A stretch of 64,000 bases of DNA from Aliiruegeria sabulilitoris (GCF_001558155.1 NZ_LOAS01000002.1:1-64000); one strand, 5' to 3'. Positions 1-8,789 are shown, counted from the first letter of the stretch. Notes: generated by a model from the letters alone, not told the origin. Program-made: numbers and translations.

Positions 1-147
1 TCAGCACACCACGCTTCAATCAAGCACGAGTTTTTCAACAAAATAAGCCAAAAGCGGGCATTCCAGAATAGTGGGCGCACAAAGGCTGGCAGCATTCGTT
101 TGTCCTCGCGCGATTTGAGTTATGTTGCTTGGAAAGGGAGGATATTG

Positions 148-930
148 ATGCAAATTGGGAGAGCCGGAAAGGCAACGACATCCATTTCGACCGCGACGCA
201 TGATTCCATAACCGTGCGAGGTCACGATCTCGTGAACGAACTTATGGGGGGACTCACGTTCACCGAGTACTTCTATCTGCTGACAACTGGGCGAAAAGCA
301 ACATCCGATCAGGCGTTTTTCTTGGACGTCTTGCTGGTTTCAATCGCGGAGCACGGACTGGTACCGACCAACCAGGCCGCGCGGATGACTTACGCTGCCG
401 ACCCGGATTTTCTGCAAGGAGCCGTGGCCGCCGGATTGTTGGGTTGCGGCAAAGTCATTCTTGGAACAACCGAAATTGCGGGTCGCTTCCTTCAGGAAAC
501 CCAAACCCGGATCGCAAGTAATGGCGAAGCGCTGGACGATATCATCATCGAGATGCGCGATGCTGGTCGGCGCATTCCGGGCTTCGGACACCCTCTTCAC
601 AAGCCAGTAGATCCCCGCGCTCAACGCATTCTGAACCTCGCCCAAGAACGGGGTGTCATGGGCACCTACTCAAAGCTCGCGCGTGAGGTGGAAGCTTCCG
701 TGGAACGCCTTTGGTCGAAACCCTTACCGATGAACGTCTCGTTCGCAATTCCTGCCGTTCTTCTGGATCTGGATTTTCCGCCTTCTGTCCTGAAGGCAGT
801 GCCCATTCTGGCGCGTACGGCAAGTCTGTTGGCTCACCTTGCCGAAGAGAGCGAAACGCCGATTGGATTCACGTTGGCGCATCACGCAGAAATGGGCATC
901 AGCTTCGAGCCAACCGGGTCTTCGAAATGA
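148..930 (+). CDS. Citryl-CoA lyase-like protein (citrate synthase family)
   Basis: A 260-residue protein of the citrate synthase fold in the short form annotated as citryl-CoA lyase, expected to cleave citryl-CoA or a related acyl-CoA to acetyl-CoA and an oxo-acid. The family signature GFGHPLHK lies at residues 145-152, with the likely catalytic His148; an EHG motif at 68-70 occupies the place of the first active-site histidine region. The ATG at 148 is preferred over an upstream in-frame ATG at 100 because a GGGAGG ribosome site lies 6 bases before it. It overlaps the acyl-CoA ligase gene downstream by ATGA, so the two are translationally coupled. The operon probably begins left of the window or just here. 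The exact substrate cannot be read from sequence. Confidence 0.8.
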   Translation: MQIGRAGKATTSISTATHDSITVRGHDLVNELMGGLTFTEYFYLLTTGRKATSDQAFFLDVLLVSIAEHGLVPTNQAARMTYAADPDFLQGAVAAGLLGCGKVILGTTEIAGRFLQETQTRIASNGEALDDIIIEMRDAGRRIPGFGHPLHKPVDPRAQRILNLAQERGVMGTYSKLAREVEASVERLWSKPLPMNVSFAIPAVLLDLDFPPSVLKAVPILARTASLLAHLAEESETPIGFTLAHHAEMGISFEPTGSSK

Positions 931-2240
931 GCCAGTTGAGCTTGCCCGACGATCCCTGGAATGGCCTTGGCGCCGCGAATGATGCGGCCTACCGGATTCA
1001 ACTCGCGTATCTCCTTGACCACTCGGAGTTCTACAGGAACAAGCTCGCGTCCGCAGGAATAGCTTCGGCTGAAGAAGCCGGGGGGCTGGATGATATTGCG
1101 CGCTTGCCTTTCACCGAAAAAGACGAATTGCGTGCCTCGCGCGACGAAAACCACCCAATTGGGCGCCATCTTGCGGCCCCTATGACGGACGTTGTTCGTG
1201 TGTATTCGACGAGTGGGACAACTGGAACACCCAGCTACATTCCGCTGACCTCCAGCGATCTCGCCAACTGGGTTGAAATCTCAACTCGATCCTATGGTGC
1301 CAGCGGGTTGGCCAAGGGCGAACGCATGGTCACTACCTACAACGCCGGGCCTTTCGTGGCCGGCGTGACGCTGGACGCTTTTGCCAAGCTCGGTGTTTGC
1401 CACATACCAGTTGGCTCCGGAAACACCGAGCGTTTGATGACGGCCGTTCAACTCCTGAAGCCTACCGTGCTCGGCTGTACGCCATCCTATGCGATTCACC
1501 TTGCGGAATGGGCACACGAGCGCGGCGTAGACATAGCTGCGTCCTCGGTGAACAAGATCCTCGTTGCCGGCGAGCCAGGCGGTGGTGAACCTGCGATGCG
1601 GCAACGTATCGAAGAGGCTTGGGGCGCGCGAGTAACCGAAGCGATGGGCATCGGTGACATATCGGTGTCGCTTTGGGGAGAGTGCACCCATCAGAATGGA
1701 ATGCACTTCTCCGGCACGGGTTTCGTTCACTTCGAACTCATTGATCCTGAAACTGGCGCAAGCCTCGCCATAGAAGACGGTGCGGAGGGCGAGTTGGTCT
1801 ACACGCATTTGAGACATGAGGCGGCGCCGCTTCTTCGGTTCCGCTCACGTGATCGGGTGCGTCTAAGCACCGGAGCTTGTGCATGTGGCCGCGATAGCCC
1901 GCGTGTTCGTTGCATTGGACGGACCGACGATCTTTTGATTGTGAGGGGAGTAAACGTGTTTCCCTCCGCAGTGCGGGACGTCGTCGGGAAAATCGGGCAT
2001 GGTGTCAGTGGCGTAATCTCGATCAGGCCCAAGACCAAATCCGTGAATCAAGCGCCGCCACTGCCGGTGGTTGTCGAGTTGGCTAAAGACGTACAACCAG
2101 ATGCTGCCCTTGCGGGTCTCTTGCGTAAGCACCTTCGCGACGAACTGTTGGTCACTACAGACATAACACTGGTTCCTTTCGGCAGTTTACCGAGAACCGA
2201 ATACAAGTCGAAGCTGGTCGACTGGTCTGAAGCGGAATGA
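927..2240 (+). CDS. Phenylacetate-CoA ligase-like AMP-forming acyl-CoA ligase
   Basis: A 437-residue adenylate-forming enzyme of the phenylacetate-CoA ligase (PaaK) type, which activates a carboxylic acid with ATP and CoA in the cytoplasm. The P-loop STSGTTGTP is at residues 94-102, and the C-terminal part carries the LIVRGVNVFPSAV hinge motif typical of PaaK proteins. Length matches the family (about 430). The start at 927 overlaps the stop of the citryl-CoA lyase-like gene. A longer open frame runs upstream inside that gene and is not used. Pairing of a ligase with a lyase suggests an activate-then-cleave pathway; the acid is unknown, and phenylacetate itself is not implied because no other paa genes are present. 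Confidence 0.85.
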   Translation: MSQLSLPDDPWNGLGAANDAAYRIQLAYLLDHSEFYRNKLASAGIASAEEAGGLDDIARLPFTEKDELRASRDENHPIGRHLAAPMTDVVRVYSTSGTTGTPSYIPLTSSDLANWVEISTRSYGASGLAKGERMVTTYNAGPFVAGVTLDAFAKLGVCHIPVGSGNTERLMTAVQLLKPTVLGCTPSYAIHLAEWAHERGVDIAASSVNKILVAGEPGGGEPAMRQRIEEAWGARVTEAMGIGDISVSLWGECTHQNGMHFSGTGFVHFELIDPETGASLAIEDGAEGELVYTHLRHEAAPLLRFRSRDRVRLSTGACACGRDSPRVRCIGRTDDLLIVRGVNVFPSAVRDVVGKIGHGVSGVISIRPKTKSVNQAPPLPVVVELAKDVQPDAALAGLLRKHLRDELLVTTDITLVPFGSLPRTEYKSKLVDWSEAE

Positions 2241-2264
2241 AGTCAAAACAGGGGAGGTAAGGAA

Positions 2265-2867
2265 ATGAACAAGAATAGCGATATCAAGAAGATCCAGACC
2301 CAAGGTGTCCACCACATCACGATTATCGGTGCGGATCGGCAAACTTCCATCGACTTTTGGGAAGGCGTCTTGGGGATGCCGTTCATCTTCGATCAGCCGA
2401 ACCTCGACAACCCAAACGAAGGACACCTTTATTTCGATCCCGGTGATGGTCGTTTGATCACGATCTTCACGAATGAGGACCGCAAGCCAGACCCGGCCGC
2501 GGTTCCCGAAGATACCGGTTCCTTGCACCATCTTGCGCTCAACGTAAGCCAGGCCACGTTCTGGCAGGTCCCCGCACGACTTGACGCACGCGGCGTCAAG
2601 CACTCAGGCCCAGTCGATCGCGGGTTCATGGATTCGATCTATTTCCGCGATCCGCTCGGGCTTCGGATCGAACTGGCCTCCTACCGTTTTGAACCGCCCG
2701 AGGGCTGCCGCCACGCCGACGTGATGATCGAAGCACACCGCATCCGGGTGGCCCGTGGTGATCACCACATCGACAAGGAACATCTTGCTGACGCCATCGA
2801 GCATCTGGTTCAAAGGGATCAGCAAACCCTGTCCTCGGATCGCTCCGCCCGAAACCCGTACGCTTGA
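2265..2867 (+). CDS. VOC family protein (glyoxalase/extradiol dioxygenase fold)
   Basis: A 200-residue vicinal-oxygen-chelate protein. The metal-binding triad is visible as VHHIT (His16/His17), LHHLAL (His88/His89) and RIELAS (Glu136), the usual spacing for a metal-dependent VOC domain over residues 12-140. The last 60 residues extend beyond the domain and are His/Arg-rich. It follows the ligase by 24 bases with the ribosome site GGGGAGG, so it belongs to the same operon. VOC proteins include ring-cleaving dioxygenases, glyoxalases and epimerases, and the sequence alone does not choose among them; methylmalonyl-CoA epimerase-like activity on a CoA ester would fit the neighbours equally well. 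Confidence 0.8.
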   Translation: MNKNSDIKKIQTQGVHHITIIGADRQTSIDFWEGVLGMPFIFDQPNLDNPNEGHLYFDPGDGRLITIFTNEDRKPDPAAVPEDTGSLHHLALNVSQATFWQVPARLDARGVKHSGPVDRGFMDSIYFRDPLGLRIELASYRFEPPEGCRHADVMIEAHRIRVARGDHHIDKEHLADAIEHLVQRDQQTLSSDRSARNPYA

Positions 2868-2905
2868 GCGCTCCAGGGCAGCCTAGACCTCCGCGAAGCT
2901 TCGAA

Positions 2906-3484
2906 ATGGAAGATCAGATGGATATCGGTTCAACGGAACTCGGCGAACGAGATGGCCTGCCGGACGCACTATCAGTGCTGCTAAAGGAATATCCCCGCGA
3001 GATCTGGGAAACGAGCCCTGGATTCAACGGCCTCGTCCGCTTTTGGCTCGACCGCCACATGATGTTCCGCAGGCTTCTGGGGATGCTGACCACGGAAACC
3101 GAAAAGCGGCTGGACCAGAACACGGACCCAAAGGAGTTCAAAGCACGTGTATCAAGGTTCGGCTCGTTGCTGGTGGGAGAACTTCACGGTCATCACAATA
3201 TTGAAGACGCACATTACTTCCCCGTACTTGCCAAGAAAGACCCCCGGATCACACGCGGCTTCGACATTCTCGACCGCGATCACCACGCCCTTGACGATAT
3301 ACTGAATCGATATGTTGAGGCCGCGAACGCTGTGATCAATGCGAACGAAGGATCAACGCGAGAGATCGGTATGTTCCTCCAAGAGACGCGCGGGCTCGAA
3401 CTGTTGTTGTCCCGGCACCTGATCGACGAGGAGGAGCTTGTTGTGCCAATCATCCTGAAGCATGGCGCCGGCGGCTTGAGTTGA
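2906..3484 (+). CDS. Hemerythrin-like HHE domain protein
   Basis: A helical hemerythrin-domain protein of about 192 residues expected to bind a di-iron centre. Candidate ligands are His51 (DRHMMFRR), the HGHHNIEDAHYFPV stretch (His94-His103 with Glu100), DRDHH (His126/127) and SRHLIDEEE (His171, Glu175). Two in-frame ATGs, 2906 and 2918, are possible starts, the second with GGAAG before it; a TTG at 2864 overlapping the VOC gene is also open. It is the last gene of the operon. Hemerythrin proteins sense or carry oxygen, iron or nitric oxide; here an oxygen or iron link to the VOC protein is a guess. Confidence 0.75.
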   Translation: MEDQMDIGSTELGERDGLPDALSVLLKEYPREIWETSPGFNGLVRFWLDRHMMFRRLLGMLTTETEKRLDQNTDPKEFKARVSRFGSLLVGELHGHHNIEDAHYFPVLAKKDPRITRGFDILDRDHHALDDILNRYVEAANAVINANEGSTREIGMFLQETRGLELLLSRHLIDEEELVVPIILKHGAGGLS

Positions 3485-3512
3485 CGTCCGCGCCGCTGTT
3501 GTAGCGCGCTTC

Positions 3513-3529
3513 AACCGATCTGTTCGGTT
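3513..3529 (+). terminator. Weak hairpin after the hemerythrin gene
   Basis: AACCGA (3513-3518) pairs with TCGGTT (3524-3529) around a five-base loop, 29 bases after the hemerythrin stop. No T-run follows, so termination is uncertain. Confidence 0.25.
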
Positions 3530-3679
3530 CGTCAGAACCTATGATAGCCAGAGACCATCGCAGGTCCGGCCCTTGCACGTGTTTCTCGTTGACTTACCCC
3601 TACGGCAACTTCAAGCTGACCCTCTTACGCGGTGGGAGCGCTGGTCTTTTGCTTTCGCCTTCCGAGCCGCGATTCTTTG

Positions 3680-3982
3680 ATGCGAAAGGCATTCTTTTTG
3701 GCAAATCTATCGAAAAACGTTGCGCTCTCCGGTTCGATCCTGGGGTTGGCTTTGGCAATGGGCGTCACCGCAGCTGAGGCCAAGCAAGGCAAGTCTCAAG
3801 CCTCTGAACACATGTCGCAAACGGCCAAGGACAAGCTTGAGAGCCTTGGCTTCCCCGGGAACACCGGCAAGGTCGTCGATGCCGAGAGCAAGGATGACGA
3901 AGAGACCAAGGATGAAGGCGGCTCCGGGGACAAGCCCAAAGATCGCCCTGAAGGGTGCGCAGGCGACGTAAAATCCTGCTGA
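3680..3982 (+). CDS. Small secreted acidic protein with C-terminal cysteines
   Basis: About 100 residues starting at the ATG at 3680, with an open frame running upstream to 3632. Residues 1-33 look like a Sec signal peptide (basic start MRK, hydrophobic core, small residues ending in AEA). The mature part is Lys/Asp/Glu-rich and ends in GCAGDVKSC, giving two cysteines within the last nine residues. No family is recognised. It lies 43 bases before the methyltransferase gene on the same strand. A short charged exported protein with terminal cysteines next to a methyltransferase could be a modified peptide or a metal-binding protein, but nothing here proves either. Confidence 0.55.
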   Translation: MRKAFFLANLSKNVALSGSILGLALAMGVTAAEAKQGKSQASEHMSQTAKDKLESLGFPGNTGKVVDAESKDDEETKDEGGSGDKPKDRPEGCAGDVKSC

Positions 3983-4025
3983 AGGCCGATATGCCGATCG
4001 CCGGTGCTCCCTGTCTAATAGGTCC

Positions 4026-5399
4026 TTGTCTTTGACCGGGGACGAAAGCCGAGTGACACCAGCCGATCTGGAGCCAGTGACTTTGGGCCAGGTCGGCGAC
4101 ACCCTTCGGCGCGCGGGGTATGGCACGCAGGGCGACAATACCCGCGTAGAAAATCCGGCGCGCGACCTGCTTTGGGCGCTGTTCGATCAAAGCACCCCTG
4201 TCGCGCTCGGTGAAGTCACAGCGCATTGTGAGCCGGACCTGCCGGAGCTTTTGGCTCGAAGCGGCCTTGTCGTGCTGGATGGCGCTCGGTTGGTGCCGCG
4301 GGTGCGTATCGTCAGATGGTGCGATCTGTTCGTCGCCGGAGATCTGAAAGGCGCAGACAGTCTCCACGACGATGCTGTCTTTGCTGTCAGCGGAACGACC
4401 AGTATCCTTGAAAATCTGCGTCTGGACCGCCCTGTAAAACACGCCTTGGATCTGGGCTGCGGATCGGGCGCGCTAGCGCTGCGGATGGCTTCCCTGGCCG
4501 ACAAGGTCACCGCTACCGACATCAACGCGCGTGCTGTCGCCTTTTCCCGTTCCAATGCTGCATTGAACCGGATCGAAACTGTCGCCGTCGATCGGGGCTC
4601 CCTGTACGATCCGTTGCAGGGAGAGGCGGTCGATCTGATCCTTGGAAATCTCCCTTTCGTATTGTCCCCCGAACAGCGCCTTCTTTATCGCGACGGCAAC
4701 AAACCCACCGAAGAGCTTGTCACGGAGGCTGTGCTTGGCGCTGCCGAGCACCTTAAGCCCGGTGGCGTCGCGCAGTTCACCTGCAATTGGCCGATCCGCG
4801 ACCCGGATGCGGAGGAATGGGTCCGGGATCTTGCGGCGCGGACCGGCATCGACATGCTGGCAATCGAATATCGCCGCCGCACGCCGTTGGATCATACACG
4901 CAACTGGAACCGACCGGCTCGGGCGACCGACCCGGAAGTCCAACTGGAGCTTGAACAGCGTTGGACCGACTGGTTCAAGGCGCAGGAGATCGACCATATC
5001 GGCTTTGGTGTGCTGACGCTGCGGCGGCCGGCAACAGCGCGCTCCGGTCGCTTTTCCTATTTCGTCGCTGATCGGCTGCCAGAGGCTGGTGGAGGTCGAC
5101 AGGTTGATCGCATGCTCCGCGCGCTGGACGCCCCATTGACCCGGAATAGCGTTCCGGGACCAGTGCCGCACGTCGTCTTCCAACAGCTGGTGCATGACGG
5201 TTCGGGCTATGATGCGATGCCCGCCGAGATCTTTTCCGCCGAAAGCGCCGGCATCTGCCTGACGGTCCCGCCCGATGCGATTGCGACGATAATGGCGGTG
5301 GATGGCTGCTCCAACGTCGCCGAGATCGTCGGGCCGGACGGCTCGGGATATGACACACTTGATGAAGCATACCGGCGCGGACTGGTCACCCTCGACTGA
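4026..5399 (+). CDS. Class I SAM-dependent methyltransferase, two-domain, HemK-like motif
   Basis: A 457-residue protein if begun at the TTG at 4026; a GTG at 4053 with GAAAG upstream is an alternative, and no ATG is available near the N-terminus. Residues 1-125 form an N-terminal domain without an obvious SAM site. Motif I LDLGCGSGAL (141-150) and TATDIN (163-168) bind SAM, and NLPF (208-211) replaces the NPPY of N5-glutamine and adenine methyltransferases, so the target may be an amide or amino nitrogen. A C-terminal extension of about 150 residues follows, as in the DUF7059/DUF7782 methyltransferases. It is not PrmC or PrmB by length. The small secreted protein just upstream is a candidate partner. 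Confidence 0.75.
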   Translation: MSLTGDESRVTPADLEPVTLGQVGDTLRRAGYGTQGDNTRVENPARDLLWALFDQSTPVALGEVTAHCEPDLPELLARSGLVVLDGARLVPRVRIVRWCDLFVAGDLKGADSLHDDAVFAVSGTTSILENLRLDRPVKHALDLGCGSGALALRMASLADKVTATDINARAVAFSRSNAALNRIETVAVDRGSLYDPLQGEAVDLILGNLPFVLSPEQRLLYRDGNKPTEELVTEAVLGAAEHLKPGGVAQFTCNWPIRDPDAEEWVRDLAARTGIDMLAIEYRRRTPLDHTRNWNRPARATDPEVQLELEQRWTDWFKAQEIDHIGFGVLTLRRPATARSGRFSYFVADRLPEAGGGRQVDRMLRALDAPLTRNSVPGPVPHVVFQQLVHDGSGYDAMPAEIFSAESAGICLTVPPDAIATIMAVDGCSNVAEIVGPDGSGYDTLDEAYRRGLVTLD

Positions 5400-5401
5400 G
5401 G

Positions 5402-5542
5402 CCCCAATGCCATGACCACGCCACCTAGTACTCCCTGGGAGATTGGACCGCGTGGAATAAGCGACGGGGTCAAGGAAGCGGCAAGGAAGAGACGTCCGAG
5501 AAGCAGGCTAAACGCCGAGAAACGGGGCATGTACGGGCGCAT
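5402..5542 (-). pseudogene. N-terminal remnant of an Abhydrolase_9 membrane hydrolase
   Basis: Read on the minus strand from 5542, the translation contains FLAASLTPSLIPRGPISQGV followed by LGGVVMALG, which matches the highly conserved start of Abhydrolase_9 membrane proteins (SLTPSLIPR). Homology ends at about 5402, exactly where the convergent methyltransferase gene finishes, so roughly nine tenths of the gene is missing. No function is expected. Confidence 0.6.
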
Positions 5543-6198
5543 GTCGCGAACATCCTTTCTGGACCAGGTTTCGTTGATGAGGTTGATTGCTGGATCGCAG
5601 GATGGACAGCGGGATCGGCTCTGGGATGTGGACATGTCACGTTTCGGGCCGCTCCAAGTCCTCACTTGTGCGGAGTGAGCCTCAAAGGCCAAGGGGCATT
5701 TTCATCCCGAAGCCAACTCCGAAATGAGTTTTTTCTTGATTGATAGGGGGAACTCCCCAAACATCCGGAAGTGGACCTCAAACCGCCCTATGGAACCGAG
5801 GAGAGCTCCAAGGTTGACCGAGAACACTCTTGAAATCCCGCCCCGCCCTCGCAAGGACGAAAGACGACGACAGATCCTGCTGGATCTGCGGCAAAGGCCG
5901 CATGCGCGGGTGATGGAACGACACCGGGTGAATCGCTGCGTGATCGAAGCGTCGGGGTTTTCTACGGCTAGGGCAAACGATGTAGTGCGAGGGGGCGCAG
6001 CGGCCAAACCAGTGATGCTCCGGCAAAGGTCCATTTCGCGGCTTCTGGTCGATTGTGAGAGGTTCGGACACAAGAGCCTGGCCCTGGACAAAGTGCTCGG
6101 CGCCCGATGCTTGTTTCAAAAGCCGAGCACCCGAGGTGTGGCGTTTTGAGGGACGTAAAGGGATGATCAGGCGGAAGAAACGGATCTCGAGATCGACG
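5543..6198. other. Non-coding stretch with no recognisable gene
   Basis: About 650 bases between two gene remnants. Frames of up to 160 codons are open on both strands, but none has a recognisable domain, a plausible ribosome site or codon usage like the neighbours. It reads as decayed sequence. Confidence 0.4.
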
Positions 6199-6366
6199 GG
6201 TTTATGCGGGCTCGGCGACAGCCCAAGCACCGATATCCTTGGAGCGCAAACCGCGGGCATCGCTTCGGCCTTGATTTCGGGTTACGGTTTTTTCGCGGGT
6301 TACGATGTCTCCAGTGCAATTGCCCGCACTGAGATATACCCCGACCATATTCTGGAGCGGCCATGA
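6199..6366 (+). pseudogene. C-terminal remnant of a HAD-IIA phosphatase
   Basis: The translation GLCGLGDSPSTDILGAQTAG continues into ISGYGFFAGYDV and ends PDHILERP. This is HAD motif IV (GDSxxTDxxGA) plus the tail of the TIGR01459-type HAD-IIA hydrolases. The nucleophile DxDG and the cap domain are absent; homology starts abruptly near 6199. These phosphatases act on glycerol-phosphate-type substrates in some relatives, so its place just before ugpBAEC may mark a lost partner of that operon. Confidence 0.6.
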
Positions 6367-6504
6367 GCATGTTCTGCAATGTCTGGGATTTGAACCGCGC
6401 GGCTTGGCGCCGTGTCGGCGTGACACTCGGCAGGTTCGCCGGGAGCCACGGCCAGACCAGACGATTTCGTCGCGGCTTAACGGAAGGATTTTCCTCGACG
6501 GCCG

Positions 6505-6516
6505 ATACGTACGTAT
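6505..6516. promoter_or_regulatory. Palindrome upstream of ugpB, candidate operator
   Basis: A perfect 12-base palindrome ATACGTACGTAT lies 38 bases before the ugpB start, inside the only free control region of the ugp operon. Its symmetry and position suit a GntR or LacI-type repressor. No regulator gene lies next to the operon, so the protein that binds is unknown. Confidence 0.4.
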
Positions 6517-6554
6517 TCGACAAATGAATCATCAATGTTCAAGGGAGGAAGAAC

Positions 6555-7865
6555 ATGAGACTTCAAACATCACTGCTGGCATTTGCTGCCGTCGCAGCCA
6601 CGGCGGGATCGGCGGCGGCGCAGACCGAAATCGAGTTCTGGCACGCCTTTACCGGCCGTCTGGGCGAGTTGGTCGCCGAACAGGTCGAGACCTTTAACGC
6701 CAGCCAGAGCGACTATGTCGTCGTGGCGAGCCACAAGGGCAATTACTCGGAGACTTTGAATGCCGGCATCGCCGCCTTCCGCGCTGGCGAGCAACCCGAT
6801 ATCCTGATGGTCTTCGAGGTGGGCACTGCCACGATGATGGCCGCCAAGGGCGCGATCAAGCCGGTCTTTGAGGTGATGGCCGATGCTGGTGCCGATTTTG
6901 ACCAGGACGCCTTCATCGGCTCGGTCAAGGGCTACTACACCAGCAGTGACGGCCAGATGCTGTCGCTGCCCTTCAACTCCTCGACGCCGGTGCTCTGGGT
7001 CAACCGGACCGCGCTCGAAGCCGCCGGGATCGATCCCGACACAGACCTTTCGACCTGGCAAAAGGTAGGCGAGACGCTGGATGCGCTCAAGGCCGCTGGG
7101 AGCGAATGCCCGTTGACCACCGCCTGGCAGAGCTGGATTCACCTTGAGAACCTCAGCGCCTATCACAACGTGCCCTTCGCCACGAAGGATAACGGCTTCT
7201 CCGGCACCGATACCGAGCTTGCGCTCAATGGCCCGGTCCAGGTTCAGCACATCGCTCAGATGGGCGAATGGGCCAAGGACGGCAAGTTCATCTATGCCGG
7301 GCGCCGCAACGAAGGCGGGGCGAATTTCCGCGCTGGCGAATGCGCGCTCTTCACCGAAAGCTCGGCAGGCTACGCCGGGATCAAGGCAGAGGCCGAGTTC
7401 GACTTCGAAGTTCGCCCGCTGCCCTATTGGGAAGGTGTCGAGGGTGCACCGCAGAACACGATTATCGGCGGGGCATCGCTCTGGGTGATGGAAGGCCAGA
7501 GCGACGAGGAATACAAAGGCGTTGCCGAGTTCCTCAAGTTCCTGTCCTCCGTGGATATCCAGGCCAAGTGGCACCAGGACACTGGCTATCTTCCCATCAC
7601 CACGGCTGCCGGCGAGAAGACCAAGGAAATGGGCTTCTATGACGAGAACCCGGGCACGGATGTCGCGGTAATCCAGATGACTGCCAAGGAACCGACCGCC
7701 AATTCCAAGGGTCTGCGGCTTGGCTCCTTCGACCAGATCCGAACGCTCATCGACGAAGAACTCGAGGGCGTCTGGGCTGGCGACAAGACAGCGCAAGAAG
7801 CGTTGGACAGCGCAGTCGAACGCGGCAACGTCTTGCTGCGTCGTTTCGAACAATCTGCTCAGTAA
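6555..7865 (+). CDS. ugpB: sn-Glycerol-3-phosphate ABC transporter binding protein
   Basis: A 436-residue periplasmic solute-binding protein. Residues 1-22 are a signal peptide ending SAAA before QTEIEFWHAF. The body resembles E. coli UgpB closely in length and in conserved stretches: LPFNSSTPVLWVN, GAPQNTIIGGASLWVM, KWHQDTGYLPITTAA, KGLRLG, and the LLRRFE end. It captures glycerol-3-phosphate (and in this family sometimes glycerophosphodiesters) for the UgpAE permease. GGGAGGAAG precedes the ATG. It is the first gene of ugpBAEC and is separated from ugpA by a strong hairpin. Confidence 0.93.
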   Translation: MRLQTSLLAFAAVAATAGSAAAQTEIEFWHAFTGRLGELVAEQVETFNASQSDYVVVASHKGNYSETLNAGIAAFRAGEQPDILMVFEVGTATMMAAKGAIKPVFEVMADAGADFDQDAFIGSVKGYYTSSDGQMLSLPFNSSTPVLWVNRTALEAAGIDPDTDLSTWQKVGETLDALKAAGSECPLTTAWQSWIHLENLSAYHNVPFATKDNGFSGTDTELALNGPVQVQHIAQMGEWAKDGKFIYAGRRNEGGANFRAGECALFTESSAGYAGIKAEAEFDFEVRPLPYWEGVEGAPQNTIIGGASLWVMEGQSDEEYKGVAEFLKFLSSVDIQAKWHQDTGYLPITTAAGEKTKEMGFYDENPGTDVAVIQMTAKEPTANSKGLRLGSFDQIRTLIDEELEGVWAGDKTAQEALDSAVERGNVLLRRFEQSAQ

Positions 7866-7871
7866 GAGGGT

Positions 7872-7899
7872 CTGGCGCCCCGCTTTGCCGGGGCGCCAG
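7872..7899 (+). terminator. Strong intergenic hairpin between ugpB and ugpA
   Basis: CTGGCGCCCCG (7872-7882) pairs perfectly with CGGGGCGCCAG (7889-7899) over a six-base loop, six bases after the ugpB stop and eight before the ugpA start. With no T-run it is more likely a partial terminator or a 3' mRNA stabiliser for ugpB than a full stop. Confidence 0.6.
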
Positions 7900-7907
7900 C
7901 GCATATC

Positions 7908-8789
7908 ATGGAAAAACGGGTCACCTTCAAAGGCATCTGGTTGCCGCTGCTGCTGGTTCTGCCGCAGATGCTGATCACCGCCGTCTTCTTCTTCTACCCG
8001 GCCGGGCAGGCGGTCTGGCAGTCGCTCTTCATCCCCGATCCCTTCGGCCTGTCGATGCAATGGGTGGGCCTGGGCAATTTCGAATACCTGCTATCAGACC
8101 CGTATTACCGTGCCTCATTCGCCACGACCGCGGTGTTCTCGATCCTCGTGACCGTCGTCTCGATGGGCGTGGCGCTCTATCTCGCCGTGCTGGCCGACCG
8201 GCTGATCAAGGGCTCCGGCACCTATCGCACGCTGCTGATCTGGCCCTATGCGGTGGCACCGGCCGTGGCCGGCGTGCTGTGGCTCTTCATGTTCAATACC
8301 CGCGTGGGCGTGGTGACGTGGTATCTCGGCCAGCTTGGCTATGACTGGAACCACGTGCTGAACGAAGGCGAAGCCATGGGGCTCGTCGTTGTGGCCTCTT
8401 CTTGGGGCCGCGTCAGCTACAACTTCCTGTTTTTCCTTGCCGGACTGCAAGCGATCCCGAAATCGGTGATCGAGGCCGCAGCCATCGACGGGGCACGCTT
8501 CTGGATGCGTTTCCGCACCATCGTCTTCCCGCTTCTGTCACCCACCACCTTCTTCCTGCTGGTCGTGAACATCGTCTACGCCTTCTTCGAGACCTTCGGC
8601 GTGATCCACACGATTACCAGTGGCGGGCCGCAACAGGCGACGACGATCCTTGTCTACAAGGTCTATGCCGACGGCTTCGTCGGTCAGGATCTGGGCTCCT
8701 CGGCGGCGCAATCGGTGATCCTGCTGCTGATCGTCAGCGTGCTGACAATCGTCCAGTTCAAGTTCATCGAGCGAAGGGTGCATTACTGA
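7908..8789 (+). CDS. ugpA: Glycerol-3-phosphate ABC transporter permease
   Basis: A 293-residue MalF-family inner membrane permease with about six membrane helices, the first at residues 12-34 ([20 protein letters not shown]). The EAA loop that contacts the ATPase is [20 protein letters not shown], around residues 188-207. Length fits UgpA (about 295). It starts after the hairpin and its stop overlaps the next start (TGATG), coupling it to ugpE. Confidence 0.92.
   Translation: MEKRVTFKGIWLPLLLVLPQMLITAVFFFYPAGQAVWQSLFIPDPFGLSMQWVGLGNFEYLLSDPYYRASFATTAVFSILVTVVSMGVALYLAVLADRLIKGSGTYRTLLIWPYAVAPAVAGVLWLFMFNTRVGVVTWYLGQLGYDWNHVLNEGEAMGLVVVASSWGRVSYNFLFFLAGLQAIPKSVIEAAAIDGARFWMRFRTIVFPLLSPTTFFLLVVNIVYAFFETFGVIHTITSGGPQQATTILVYKVYADGFVGQDLGSSAAQSVILLLIVSVLTIVQFKFIERRVHY

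Noticed and set aside
6363-6527. 54-codon frame beginning by ATGA overlap with the HAD remnant
   Set aside because: The overlap looks like translational coupling, but the preceding gene is a fragment, the product has no recognisable family, and it runs across the candidate ugp operator.
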